A stretch of 64,000 nt of DNA from Daphnia pulex. Taxonomy: Eukaryota > Arthropoda > Branchiopoda > Diplostraca > Daphniidae. The position numbers and the translations under genes were made by a program. Below the pieces are notes generated by a model that worked only from the letters and a program-made list of their open reading frames with translations, ran no database searches and was not told where the DNA came from. The stretch spans positions 11,874,501 to 11,938,500 of the forward strand of contig NC_060021.1 in NCBI RefSeq assembly GCF_021134715.1, read 5' to 3'. Below, one piece after another: positions 43,701-56,510 of the stretch. Position 1 is the first letter of the stretch; each line of letters starts with the position of its first letter.

Positions 43701-46700
43701 TGAGCATTTTTAGTAAGTCTGGAAAGCAGCGCCACCAAGTGGCAAGTGTTGGAACTAAACCCGATTTTGATCTCATCGTGCTCAGCGTGAAACGCTGATC
43801 AAGAATATATCCTCGATTGCCTGTTTCTGAGCATTTTTAGTAAGTCTGGAAAGCAGCGCCACCAAGTGGCAAGTGTTGGAACTAAACCCGATTTTGATCT
43901 CATCGTGCTCAGCGTGAAACGCTGATCAAGAATATATCCTCGATTGCCTGTTTCTGAGCATTTTTAGTAAGTCTGGAAAGCAGCGCCACCAAGTGGCAAG
44001 TGTTGGAACTAAACCCGATTTTGATCTCATCGTGCTCAGCGTGAAACGCTGATCAAGAATATATCCTCGATTGCCTGTTTCTGAGCATTTTTAGTAAGTC
44101 TGGAAAGCAGCGCCACCAAGTGGCAAGTGTTGGAACTAAACCCGATTTTGATCTCATCGTGCTCAGCGTGAAACGCTGATCAAGAATATATCCTCGATTG
44201 CCTGTTTCTGAGCATTTTTAGTAAGTCTGGAAAGCAGCGCCACCAAGTGGCAAGTGTTGGAACTAAACCCGATTTTGATCTCATCGTGCTCAGCGTGAAA
44301 CGCTGATCAAGAATATATCCTCGATTGCCTGTTTCTGAGCATTTTTAGTAAGTCTGGAAAGCAGCGCCACCAAGTGGCAAGTGTTGGAACTAAACCCGAT
44401 TTTGATCTCATCGTGCTCAGCGTGAAACGCTGATCAAGAATATATCCTCGATTGCCTGTTTCTGAGCATTTTTAGTAAGTCTGGAAAGCAGCGCCACCAA
44501 GTGGCAAGTGTTGGAACTAAACCCGATTTTGATCTCATCGTGCTCAGCGTGAAACGCTGATCAAGAATATATCCTCGATTGCCTGTTTCTGAGCATTTTT
44601 AGTAAGTCTGGAAAGCAGCGCCACCAAGTGGCAAGTGTTGGAACTAAACCCGATTTTGATCTCATCGTGCTCAGCGTGAAACGCTGATCAAGAATATATC
44701 CTCGATTGCCTGTTTCTGAGCATTTTTAGTAAGTCTGGAAAGCAGCGCCACCAAGTGGCAAGTGTTGGAACTAAACCCGATTTTGATCTCATCGTGCTCA
44801 GCGTGAAACGCTGATCAAGAATATATCCTCGATTGCCTGTTTCTGAGCATTTTTAGTAAGTCTGGAAAGCAGCGCCACCAAGTGGCAAGTGTTGGAACTA
44901 AACCCGATTTTGATCTCATCGTGCTCAGCGTGAAACGCTGATCAAGAATATATCCTCGATTGCCTGTTTCTGAGCATTTTTAGTAAGTCTGGAAAGCAGC
45001 GCCACCAAGTGGCAAGTGTTGGAACTAAACCCGATTTTGATCTCATCGTGCTCAGCGTGAAACGCTGATCAAGAATATATCCTCGATTGCCTGTTTCTGA
45101 GCATTTTTAGTAAGTCTGGAAAGCAGCGCCACCAAGTGGCAAGTGTTGGAACTAAACCCGATTTTGATCTCATCGTGCTCAGCGTGAAACGCTGATCAAG
45201 AATATATCCTCGATTGCCTGTTTCTGAGCATTTTTAGTAAGTCTGGAAAGCAGCGCCACCAAGTGGCAAGTGTTGGAACTAAACCCGATTTTGATCTCAT
45301 CGTGCTCAGCGTGAAACGCTGATCAAGAATATATCCTCGATTGCCTGTTTCTGAGCATTTTTAGTAAGTCTGGAAAGCAGCGCCACCAAGTGGCAAGTGT
45401 TGGAACTAAACCCGATTTTGATCTCATCGTGCTCAGCGTGAAACGCTGATCAAGAATATATCCTCGATTGCCTGTTTCTGAGCATTTTTAGTAAGTCTGG
45501 AAAGCAGCGCCACCAAGTGGCAAGTGTTGGAACTAAACCCGATTTTGATCTCATCGTGCTCAGCGTGAAACGCTGATCAAGAATATATCCTCGATTGCCT
45601 GTTTCTGAGCATTTTTAGTAAGTCTGGAAAGCAGCGCCACCAAGTGGCAAGTGTTGGAACTAAACCCGATTTTGATCTCATCGTGCTCAGCGTGAAACGC
45701 TGATCAAGAATATATCCTCGATTGCCTGTTTCTGAGCATTTTTAGTAAGTCTGGAAAGCAGCGCCACCAAGTGGCAAGTGTTGGAACTAAACCCGATTTT
45801 GATCTCATCGTGCTCAGCGTGAAACGCTGATCAAGAATATATCCTCGATTGCCTGTTTCTGAGCATTTTTAGTAAGTCTGGAAAGCAGCGCCACCAAGTG
45901 GCAAGTGTTGGAACTAAACCCGATTTTGATCTCATCGTGCTCAGCGTGAAACGCTGATCAAGAATATATCCTCGATTGCCTGTTTCTGAGCATTTTTAGT
46001 AAGTCTGGAAAGCAGCGCCACCAAGTGGCAAGTGTTGGAACTAAACCCGATTTTGATCTCATCGTGCTCAGCGTGAAACGCTGATCAAGAATATATCCTC
46101 GATTGCCTGTTTCTGAGCATTTTTAGTAAGTCTGGAAAGCAGCGCCACCAAGTGGCAAGTGTTGGAACTAAACCCGATTTTGATCTCATCGTGCTCAGCG
46201 TGAAACGCTGATCAAGAATATATCCTCGATTGCCTGTTTCTGAGCATTTTTAGTAAGTCTGGAAAGCAGCGCCACCAAGTGGCAAGTGTTGGAACTAAAC
46301 CCGATTTTGATCTCATCGTGCTCAGCGTGAAACGCTGATCAAGAATATATCCTCGATTGCCTGTTTCTGAGCATTTTTAGTAAGTCTGGAAAGCAGCGCC
46401 ACCAAGTGGCAAGTGTTGGAACTAAACCCGATTTTGATCTCATCGTGCTCAGCGTGAAACGCTGATCAAGAATATATCCTCGATTGCCTGTTTCTGAGCA
46501 TTTTTAGTAAGTCTGGAAAGCAGCGCCACCAAGTGGCAAGTGTTGGAACTAAACCCGATTTTGATCTCATCGTGCTCAGCGTGAAACGCTGATCAAGAAT
46601 ATATCCTCGATTGCCTGTTTCTGAGCATTTTTAGTAAGTCTGGAAAGCAGCGCCACCAAGTGGCAAGTGTTGGAACTAAACCCGATTTTGATCTCATCGT

Positions 46701-49209
46701 GCTCAGCGTGAAACGCTGATCAAGAATATATCCTCGATTGCCTGTTTCTGAGCATTTTTAGTAAGTCTGGAAAGCAGCGCCACCAAGTGGCAAGTGTTGG
46801 AACTAAACCCGATTTTGATCTCATCGTGCTCAGCGTGAAACGCTGATCAAGAATATATCCTCGATTGCCTGTTTCTGAGCATTTTTAGTAAGTCTGGAAA
46901 GCAGCGCCACCAAGTGGCAAGTGTTGGAACTAAACCCGATTTTGATCTCATCGTGCTCAGCGTGAAACGCTGATCAAGAATATACCCTCGATTGCCTGTT
47001 TCTGAGCATTTTTAGTAAGTCTGGAAAGCAGCGCCACCAAGTGGCAAGTGTTGGAACTAAACCCGATTTTGATCTCATCGTGCTCAGCGTGAAACGCTGA
47101 TCAAGAATATACCCTCGATTGCCTGTTTCTGAGCATTTTTAGTAAGTCTGGAAAGCAGCGCCACCAAGTGGCAAGTGTTGGAACTAAACCCGATTTTGAT
47201 CTCATCGTGCTCAGCGTGAAACGCTGATCAAGAATATATCCTCGATTGCCTGTTTCTGAGCATTTTTAGTAAGTCTGGAAAGCAGCGCCACCAAGTGGCA
47301 AGTGTTGGAACTAAACCCGATTTTGATCTCATCGTGCTCAGCGTGAAACGCTGATCAAGAATATACCCTCGATTGCCTGTTTCTGAGCATTTTTAGTAAG
47401 TCTGGAAAGCAGCGCCACCAAGTGGCAAGTGTTGGAACTAAACCCGATTTTGATCTCATCGTGCTCAGCGTGAAACGCTGATCAAGAATATACCCTCGAT
47501 TGCCTGTTTCTGAGCATTTTTAGTAAGTCTGGAAAGCAGCGCCACCAAGTGGCAAGTGTTGGAACTAAACCCGATTTTGATCTCATCGTGCTCAGCGTGA
47601 AACGCTGATCAAGAATATACCCTCGATTGCCTGTTTCTGAGCATTTTTAGTAAGTCTGGAAAGCAGCGCCACCAAGTGGCAAGTGTTGGAACTAAACCCG
47701 ATTTTGATCTCATCGTGCTCAGCGTGAAACGCTGATCAAGAATATACCCTCGATTGCCTGTTTCTGAGCATTTTTAGTAAGTCTGGAAAGCAGCGCCACC
47801 AAGTGGCAAGTGTTGGAACTAAACCCGATTTTGATCTCATCGTGCTCAGCGTGAAACGCTGATCAAGAATATATCCTCGATTGCCTGTTTCTGAGCATTT
47901 TTAGTAAGTCTGGAAAGCAGCGCCACCAAGTGGCAAGTGTTGGAACTAAACCCGATTTTGATCTCATCGTGCTCAGCGTGAAACGCTGATCAAGAATATA
48001 TCCTCGATTGCCTGTTTCTGAGCATTTTTAGTAAGTCTGGAAAGCAGCGCCACCAAGTGGCAAGTGTTGGAACTAAACCCGATTTTGATCTCATCGTGCT
48101 CAGCGTGAAACGCTGATCAAGAATATATCCTCGATTGCCTGTTTCTGAGCATTTTTAGTAAGTCTGGAAAGCAGCGCCACCAAGTGGCAAGTGTTGGAAC
48201 TAAACCCGATTTTGATCTCATCGTGCTCAGCGTGAAACGCTGATCAAGAATATATCCTCGATTGCCTGTTTCTGAGCATTTTTAGTAAGTCTGGAAAGCA
48301 GCGCCACCAAGTGGCAAGTGTTGGAACTAAACCCGATTTTGATCTCATCGTGCTCAGCGTGAAACGCTGATCAAGAATATATCCTCGATTGCCTGTTTCT
48401 GAGCATTTTTAGTAAGTCTGGAAAGCAGCGCCACCAAGTGGCAAGTGTTGGAACTAAACCCGATTTTGATCTCATCGTGCTCAGCGTGAAACGCTGATCA
48501 AGAATATATCCTCGATTGCCTGTTTCTGAGCATTTTTAGTAAGTCTGGAAAGCAGCGCCACCAAGTGGCAAGTGTTGGAACTAAACCCGATTTTGATCTC
48601 ATCGTGCTCAGCGTGAAACGCTGATCAAGAATATATCCTCGATTGCCTGTTTCTGAGCATTTTTAGTAAGTCTGGAAAGCAGCGCCACCAAGTGGCAAGT
48701 GTTGGAACTAAACCCGATTTTGATCTCATCGTGCTCAGCGTGAAACGCTGATCAAGAATATATCCTCGATTGCCTGTTTCTGAGCATTTTTAGTAAGTCT
48801 GGAAAGCAGCGCCACCAAGTGGCAAGTGTTGGAACTAAACCCGATTTTGATCTCATCGTGCTCAGCGTGAAACGCTGATCAAGAATATATCCTCGATTGC
48901 CTGTTTCTGAGCATTTTTAGTAAGTCTGGAAAGCAGCGCCACCAAGTGGCAAGTGTTGGAACTAAACCCGATTTTGATCTCATCGTGCTCAGCGTGAAAC
49001 GCTGATCAAGAATATATCCTCGATTGCCTGTTTCTGAGCATTTTTAGTAAGTCTGGAAAGCAGCGCCACCAAGTGGCAAGTGTTGGAACTAAACCCGATT
49101 TTGATCTCATCGTGCTCAGCGTGAAACGCTGATCAAGAATATATCCTCGATTGCCTGTTTCTGAGCATTTTTAGTAAGTCTGGAAAGCAGCGCCACCAAG
49201 TGGCAAGTG
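40741..49209 (+). repeat. 127-bp satellite array, about 66.7 copies
   Basis: The unit starts GAAACGCTGATCAAG and repeats every 127 bp with almost no variation. The main variant is a T/C in ATAT(T/C)CTCG; one early unit also has a G at 40981. Each unit can form two hairpins with three-base loops: GCCAC-CAA-GTGGC, and TCAGCGT-GAA-ACGCTGA across the unit junction. The length is not a multiple of three and no ORF exists. The last copy is cut after about 87 bp at AAGTGT, where TTAGG repeats begin. Confidence 0.97.
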
Positions 49210-49851
49210 TTAGGTTAGGTTAGGTTAGGTTAGGTTAGGTTAGGTTAGGTTAGGTTAGGTTAGGTTAGGTTAGGTTAGGTTAGGTTAGGTTAGGTTAGGT
49301 TAGGTTAGGTTAGGTTAGGTTAGGTTAGGTTAGGTTAGGTTAGGTTAGGTTAGGTTAGGTTAGGTTAGGTTAGGTTAGGTTAGGTTAGGTTAGGTTAGGT
49401 TAGGTTAGGTTAGGTTAGGTTAGGTTAGGTTAGGTTAGGTTAGGTTAGGTTAGGTTAGGTTAGGTTAGGTTAGGTTAGGTTAGGTTAGGTTAGGTTAGGT
49501 TAGGTTAGGTTAGGTTAGGTTAGGTTAGGTTAGGTTAGGTTAGGTTAGGTTAGGTTAGGTTAGGTTAGGTTAGGTTAGGTTAGGTTAGGTTAGGTTAGGT
49601 TAGGTTAGGTTAGGTTAGGTTAGGTTAGGTTAGGTTAGGTTAGGTTAGGTTAGGTTAGGTTAGGTTAGGTTAGGTTAGGTTAGGTTAGGTTAGGTTAGGT
49701 TAGGTTAGGTTAGGTTAGGTTAGGTTAGGTTAGGTTAGGTTAGGTTAGGTTAGGTTAGGTTAGGTTAGGTTAGGTTAGGTTAGGTTAGGTTAGGTTAGGT
49801 TAGGTTAGGTTAGGTTAGGTTAGGTTAGGTTAGGTTAGGTTAGGTTAGGTT
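49210..49851 (+). repeat. Telomeric (TTAGG)n array 1, about 128 copies
   Basis: A perfect TTAGG array is fused directly to the truncated satellite copy. It ends in a degenerate TTAGTTAGG that leads into the 3.86-kb unit. Confidence 0.98.
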
Positions 49852-52800
49852 AGTTAGGTTACAACAGCAAAGAGCAGGCCGTAGGCCTGCGAATTTGCAT
49901 GTTGTGTGAAAGCCACGCACTGTCTGTACCCTTCCCGCTAGAAAATTAAATATCCCTTTATGAACGATGGACTTGGAGGCGATTTCGGGCGGAGCCCGAA
50001 CGAACGTCCAGCCCCGGCCGCAAGGTCACTACCTCGCCACCGGAACTTTGGAACATTCTAATCGCTAGTCAGATCGGCACGATGGACTTGGAGGCGGCTA
50101 CGAGCGGAGCTCGAGCGGATATCCCATCCCGGGTTCAAGGCCACTACCTCGTCGCCGGGACTTACGGACATCCTGAACGCTAGTCAGATCGTGTTATTCC
50201 CCCCTCCCCCCGTGTGTGTTTACAAAAAATCCCTTTAAGAACGATGGACTTGGAGGCGATTTCGGGCGGAGCCCGAACGAACGTCCAGCCCCGGCCGCAA
50301 GGTCACTACCTCGCCGCCGGAACTTTTGGAACATTCAAATCGCTAGTCAGATCGGCACGATGGACTTGGAGGCGGCTACAAGCGGAGCTAGAGCGGATAT
50401 CCCATCCCGGGTCCAAGGCCACTACCTCGTCGCCGGGACTTACGGACATCCTGAACGCTAGTCAGATCGTGTTATTCCCCCCGTGTGTGTACCAAAAATT
50501 GAAAAGATAGACAAAACTGGTTCGTACGAATTATCGGGCCGGTAATTCACGTTGACCAGACCGAAAAAAGAAGAGAATATCGGATTTTTGAAGCGCTGAA
50601 ACATAAGAGAAATGACAGAAAAATTATAATAAAAAAATGAAATAATAATAAAAAGATAAGAAAAAACACAAATGCATTAAAGTAAGAAAAAATAAGAGAA
50701 ACAAAGAACTGGTTCGTCCGAAATATCGGACCGAAATTTCACGTTGACCAGACCGGAAAGAACATCGGATTTTTAGGTGCACTGCGAGCGAAGCTCGGTC
50801 AGGCAACTGAACGAGAGAGCCACGAGCTCAAAATCTCGTTCAGTGTAGAGCTAAAAAAGAGAGGTACGACCGCCACGTCGGGAAAAACTCGTTTTCCTGG
50901 CTTCCTGTAAAAGATAGAGAAAAACACGTTATTTCAGTCCAAAAGCTTAACCAAAACGGACCTAAAATTAAATTTCCAGTCGAATGGATGTCTCGGAACC
51001 TGAAAAAAGTGAAAAACAAAAAAGTTTTAATTTTTCTCCGGGAAGGCTGCCTCTCTTTGCTCTAAAGAAGAAAATTAGAAAAATACAAATACAAAAATAT
51101 AAAGATAAAGAACTGGTTCGTCCAAATTATCGGGCCGATAATTCACGTTGACCAGACCGGAAAGAACATCGGATTTCTAGGCCGGCTGAGAGCGAAGCTC
51201 GATCAGGAACGTCGGGAAAAAACTCGTTTTTCCGGGCTTCCTAAAAGAGATGGAGAAAAACACGTTAATTCAATTCAAAAGCTTAACCAAAATAGACCTA
51301 AAATTAAATTTCCAGTCGAATGGCCGTCTCAGAATCTGAAAAAAGTGCAAAACAAAAAAGTTAAATTTTTCTCCGGGAAGGCTGCCTCTCTTGGCTCTAA
51401 ATAAGAAAGTTAGTAGAAAAACAAAAATAAACAAAGCGAAATGATAGAAAAATGAGAATAAAAAAATAAAATAATAATAAAAAGACTTAGAAAAAATTAA
51501 AACATTTACGAAGAATCCGCCTCTCTCGCTTAACCTCCCGAAGGACGCAGAAAATTGAGAGATTTGGAAAAGAAAACACAAATGAGACTGTTAAGCCAGA
51601 GCAACAGCCGAAGCCGTAAAAAATCTCCAGTTAACCTGAAGTACCACCGCACTACAAGAGATACGGGCCTCCGAACAGTAAAGATACACAGAAATCGAAA
51701 AAAATATAATAATAAAAAAGGACTTAGAAAAAAGTTGAGCAGGCCGGAAAATGGCAGAGTCCAAAATCCGGCGGAAAAAATCGAAAATCCGGCAAATCTA
51801 AAGAGAAAACAGGAAAAGCCGTTACAAATTTAAAAAGGTTAAACCAAAAGGAACTAAAATCCGGGGAGGAATCCAACGCCGGTTTCAGACCTAAAAAATA
51901 TTGAAGTTGAGAAAATTAGTAAATTTCAAAAAAATCAATATGGAAGTAAAAAGAGACACAGAGAAAGCATGTAGCGAAAAGAAAAGTGACCAAAGGTGAA
52001 GAAACAAAGTTTCAATTCACAAAACAAAGACCCAATTTCTCAGCGACAGGCACAAATAGCAAAAAGAAACAACAGTTTATTGTGATCGCGACGGCTAATG
52101 GGCCTCAAGTCACAACTGGAGTGACCCGGCTGACCGGTTGTTGCCAACCAGCCAACCGAGTGCTACTGACTTAGTGTGAGAAAAGAACCATCCTTTATAC
52201 AGAGACTCCGGACGTTACAGAATTCAGACAAAAAAGTCGGGCTGTCATTGGCTGGCTCTTTTTCCACCAATGGCCGCGCCCCTTTTGGGGGCTGGCACGA
52301 GGCTGGAAAAGGGTCGCTAAGCCGCGATAAGCGGCTTAACTCGAGCCCAGCAAAAGGGTCTCCTTTTTATTTTACACCCTCCAAGGGGAGTAAGCAAAGG
52401 GACCAGTGATTCAGACCGCTTGGTCACACGGTCTTACTACACTCAAGCCGCGCGTGCGGAGCACGTTCTGTGCGTAGCACGTCTGTGCGAGCTAACTTTT
52501 GCTAACCAAATCGAGAAATTGGAAAATATTAAAACATAGCAATCAGTAAATGCAGATAAGAAATTAGAATGGCGAATAAGAAGAGGAACAAAATGAATAT
52601 AGGCACTAGAAAGAAATTTTGAACCGTTAATGAGTAATCAAATGGAAAAAATGCAAGTTAACTAATCAATTAAGGTTTTTTCAAAAAAACTACATGAAGG
52701 AGTGAGAAATCAGAGATTTTAAGGGCAGATCAGCTGTAAGGGGCATATGCAACGAGACGAACCGAATGGAATCCATGAAAGTTAGTTTTGAACAAAGTTT

Positions 52801-53719
52801 AGGTTAACTGCTAGTAACGAAGTGTTAACTAGGGAACAAACTTAAAACTACAATCAAGTAAAACAGATACCATGGTTGGAAGCGTTATACCAAAAGGAAG
52901 AGAATGATCTCCATATGTCCCCTGTAAAAAACGAGCAATCAATCCCAATCCCGTAAAGAAAACCCAAGTTAACATGTCAATTAAGAGTTAAATGCAAAAA
53001 ACTAAGGGAAGGAGCAAGAAATCACAAATTCTAAGAGCAGTTCACCTGTAAGGACCTTATGCAAGAAGACAAACCGAATGAACCCCCTGAAAGTCAATTT
53101 TGGTTAGAAAGCAAGTTAAGGCTAATTAGCCAGTTAACGAGTATAACGAAAATTTTTGACAATCAAGATAGCAGGAAGACACGGTTGTTTCGTGCAAGAG
53201 GAGGAGAATGAACCCCATATATCCTAGGCGAGCGTGAGCGAGCTAGAATGTGAAACCAAATCTAATTAATTAATAAATTTACGTTTTTACATGAAAAGAG
53301 CATGAAGGAGTGAGAAATCAGGAAATCTGAGGGCAGATCAGCTGTAAGGGGCATATGCAATGAGGCGAACCGAATGGTATCCATGAAAGTTAGTTTTGGA
53401 TAACGTTTGGCTACAAGCTAGTAACGACCGTTAACTAGTGTAAAAACGAAAACAGTACAATCAAGTAAAGCAGATACCAAGGTTGAAAGCGCAATGCAAA
53501 GAGGGGAAAAATGATCCCCATATGTCCCCTGTTAAAACCAACCAATCAATCCCAATCATTCACAAGATAATCCCAAGTTAACATGCTAATTAGAAATTTT
53601 ACAAACCCGGCCCGAACAAAAAGAATCCCGTGTAAATAGTTTAGGCTCTTTTCGGAGCCCCTTCCCTTGTGTTGTGGTGTTTTGGGGGGCAATCACGTAT
53701 AGGGTAGGTTAGTTAGGTT
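49852..53719 (+). repeat. Subtelomeric unit, copy 1 (full, 3859 bp)
   Basis: The unit begins TTAGGTTACAACAGC and ends CACGTATAGGGTAGGTTAG, so a short telomere-like tract forms the junction. Inside are two 277-bp modules (starting about 49967 and 50244), each made of two ATGGACTTGGAGGCG sub-modules. Three copies of an ACTGGTTCGT…GTTGACCAGACCG motif lie at 50516, 50708 and 51112. Three related segments of about 300 bp fill about 52660-53630. Several strong hairpins occur (CAGGCC-GTA-GGCCTG, TAAGCCGC-GATAA-GCGGCTTA). No ORF exceeds about 100 codons, so the unit is non-coding or an RNA gene. Confidence 0.93.
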
Positions 53720-56082
53720 ACAACAGCAAAGAGCAGGCCGTAGGCCTGCGAATTTGCATGTTGTGTGAAAGCCACGCACTGTCTGTACCCTTCCCGCTAG
53801 AAAATTAAATATCCCTTTATGAACGATGGACTTGGAGGCGATTTCGGGCGGAGCCCGAACGAACGTCCAGCCCCGGCCGCAAGGTCACTACCTCGCCACC
53901 GGAACTTTGGAACATTCTAATCGCTAGTCAGATCGGCACGATGGACTTGGAGGCGGCTACGAGCGGAGCTCGAGCGGATATCCCATCCCGGGTTCAAGGC
54001 CACTACCTCGTCGCCGGGACTTACGGACATCCTGAACGCTAGTCAGATCGTGTTATTCCCCCCTCCCCCCGTGTGTGTTTACAAAAAATCCCTTTAAGAA
54101 CGATGGACTTGGAGGCGATTTCGGGCGGAGCCCGAACGAACGTCCAGCCCCGGCCGCAAGGTCACTACCTCGCCGCCGGAACTTTTGGAACATTCAAATC
54201 GCTAGTCAGATCGGCACGATGGACTTGGAGGCGGCTACAAGCGGAGCTAGAGCGGATATCCCATCCCGGGTCCAAGGCCACTACCTCGTCGCCGGGACTT
54301 ACGGACATCCTGAACGCTAGTCAGATCGTGTTATTCCCCCCGTGTGTGTACCAAAAATTGAAAAGATAGACAAAACTGGTTCGTACGAATTATCGGGCCG
54401 GTAATTCACGTTGACCAGACCGAAAAAAGAAGAGAATATCGGATTTTTGAAGCGCTGAAACATAAGAGAAATGACAGAAAAATTATAATAAAAAAATGAA
54501 ATAATAATAAAAAGATAAGAAAAAACACAAATGCATTAAAGTAAGAAAAAATAAGAGAAACAAAGAACTGGTTCGTCCGAAATATCGGACCGAAATTTCA
54601 CGTTGACCAGACCGGAAAGAACATCGGATTTTTAGGTGCACTGCGAGCGAAGCTCGGTCAGGCAACTGAACGAGAGAGCCACGAGCTCAAAATCTCGTTC
54701 AGTGTAGAGCTAAAAAAGAGAGGTACGACCGCCACGTCGGGAAAAACTCGTTTTCCTGGCTTCCTGTAAAAGATAGAGAAAAACACGTTATTTCAGTCCA
54801 AAAGCTTAACCAAAACGGACCTAAAATTAAATTTCCAGTCGAATGGATGTCTCGGAACCTGAAAAAAGTGAAAAACAAAAAAGTTTTAATTTTTCTCCGG
54901 GAAGGCTGCCTCTCTTTGCTCTAAAGAAGAAAATTAGAAAAATACAAATACAAAAATATAAAGATAAAGAACTGGTTCGTCCAAATTATCGGGCCGATAA
55001 TTCACGTTGACCAGACCGGAAAGAACATCGGATTTCTAGGCCGGCTGAGAGCGAAGCTCGATCAGGAACGTCGGGAAAAAACTCGTTTTTCCGGGCTTCC
55101 TAAAAGAGATGGAGAAAAACACGTTAATTCAATTCAAAAGCTTAACCAAAATAGACCTAAAATTAAATTTCCAGTCGAATGGCCGTCTCAGAATCTGAAA
55201 AAAGTGCAAAACAAAAAAGTTAAATTTTTCTCCGGGAAGGCTGCCTCTCTTGGCTCTAAATAAGAAAGTTAGTAGAAAAACAAAAATAAACAAAGCGAAA
55301 TGATAGAAAAATGAGAATAAAAAAATAAAATAATAATAAAAAGACTTAGAAAAAATTAAAACATTTACGAAGAATCCGCCTCTCTCGCTTAACCTCCCGA
55401 AGGACGCAGAAAATTGAGAGATTTGGAAAAGAAAACACAAATGAGACTGTTAAGCCAGAGCAACAGCCGAAGCCGTAAAAAATCTCCAGTTAACCTGAAG
55501 TACCACCGCACTACAAGAGATACGGGCCTCCGAACAGTAAAGATACACAGAAATCGAAAAAAATATAATAATAAAAAAGGACTTAGAAAAAAGTTGAGCA
55601 GGCCGGAAAATGGCAGAGTCCAAAATCCGGCGGAAAAAATCGAAAATCCGGCAAATCTAAAGAGAAAACAGGAAAAGCCGTTACAAATTTAAAAAGGTTA
55701 AACCAAAAGGAACTAAAATCCGGGGAGGAATCCAACGCCGGTTTCAGACCTAAAAAATATTGAAGTTGAGAAAATTAGTAAATTTCAAAAAAATCAATAT
55801 GGAAGTAAAAAGAGACACAGAGAAAGCATGTAGCGAAAAGAAAAGTGACCAAAGGTGAAGAAACAAAGTTTCAATTCACAAAACAAAGACCCAATTTCTC
55901 AGCGACAGGCACAAATAGCAAAAAGAAACAACAGTTTATTGTGATCGCGACGGCTAATGGGCCTCAAGTCACAACTGGAGTGACCCGGCTGACCGGTTGT
56001 TGCCAACCAGCCAACCGAGTGCTACTGACTTAGTGTGAGAAAAGAACCATCCTTTATACAGAGACTCCGGACGTTACAGAAT
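53720..56082 (+). repeat. Subtelomeric unit, copy 2 (truncated at 2363 bp)
   Basis: It follows copy 1 head to tail and reads as the same sequence. It stops at GTTACAGAAT, where copy 1 continues, and TTAGG repeats take over. Confidence 0.94.
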
Positions 56083-56510
56083 GGTTAGGTTAGGTTAGGT
56101 TAGGTTAGGTTAGGTTAGGTTAGGTTAGGTTAGGTTAGGTTAGGTTAGGTTAGGTTAGGTTAGGTTAGGTTAGGGTTAGGTTAGGTTAGGTTAGGTTAGG
56201 TTAGGTTAGGTTAGGTTAGGTTAGGTTAGGTTAGGTTAGGTTAGGTTAGGTTAGGTTAGGTTAGGTTAGGTTAGGTTAGGTTAGGTTAGGGTTAGGTTAG
56301 GTTAGGTTAGGTTAGGTTAGGTTAGGTTAGGTTAGGTTAGGTTAGGTTAGGTTAGGTTAGGTTAGGTTAGGTTAGGTTAGGTTAGGTTAGGTTAGGTTAG
56401 GTTAGGTTAGGTTAGGTTAGGTTAGGTTAGGTTAGGTTAGGTTAGGTTAGGTTAGGTTAGGTTAGGTTAGGTTAGGTTAGGTTAGGTTAGGTTAGGTTAG
56501 GTTAGGTTAG
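56083..56510 (+). repeat. Telomeric (TTAGG)n array 2, about 85 copies
   Basis: The array is in the same orientation as array 1. It includes two TTAGGG variants, near 56171 and 56287. Confidence 0.97.

Noticed and set aside
40741-49209. CRISPR-like array
   Set aside because: Units are 127 bp, contiguous and nearly identical, with no variable spacers. This is a eukaryotic satellite.
50214-51581. Short ORFs within the 3.86-kb unit (60-103 codons), repeated in the other copies
   Set aside because: They recur only because the DNA repeats. Overlapping frames and both strands are equally open, composition is low-complexity and no family is recognisable.
49852-53719. rDNA intergenic spacer or ribosomal RNA gene
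   Set aside because: The nested sub-repeats look spacer-like, but no 18S, 5.8S, 28S or 5S sequence is present.
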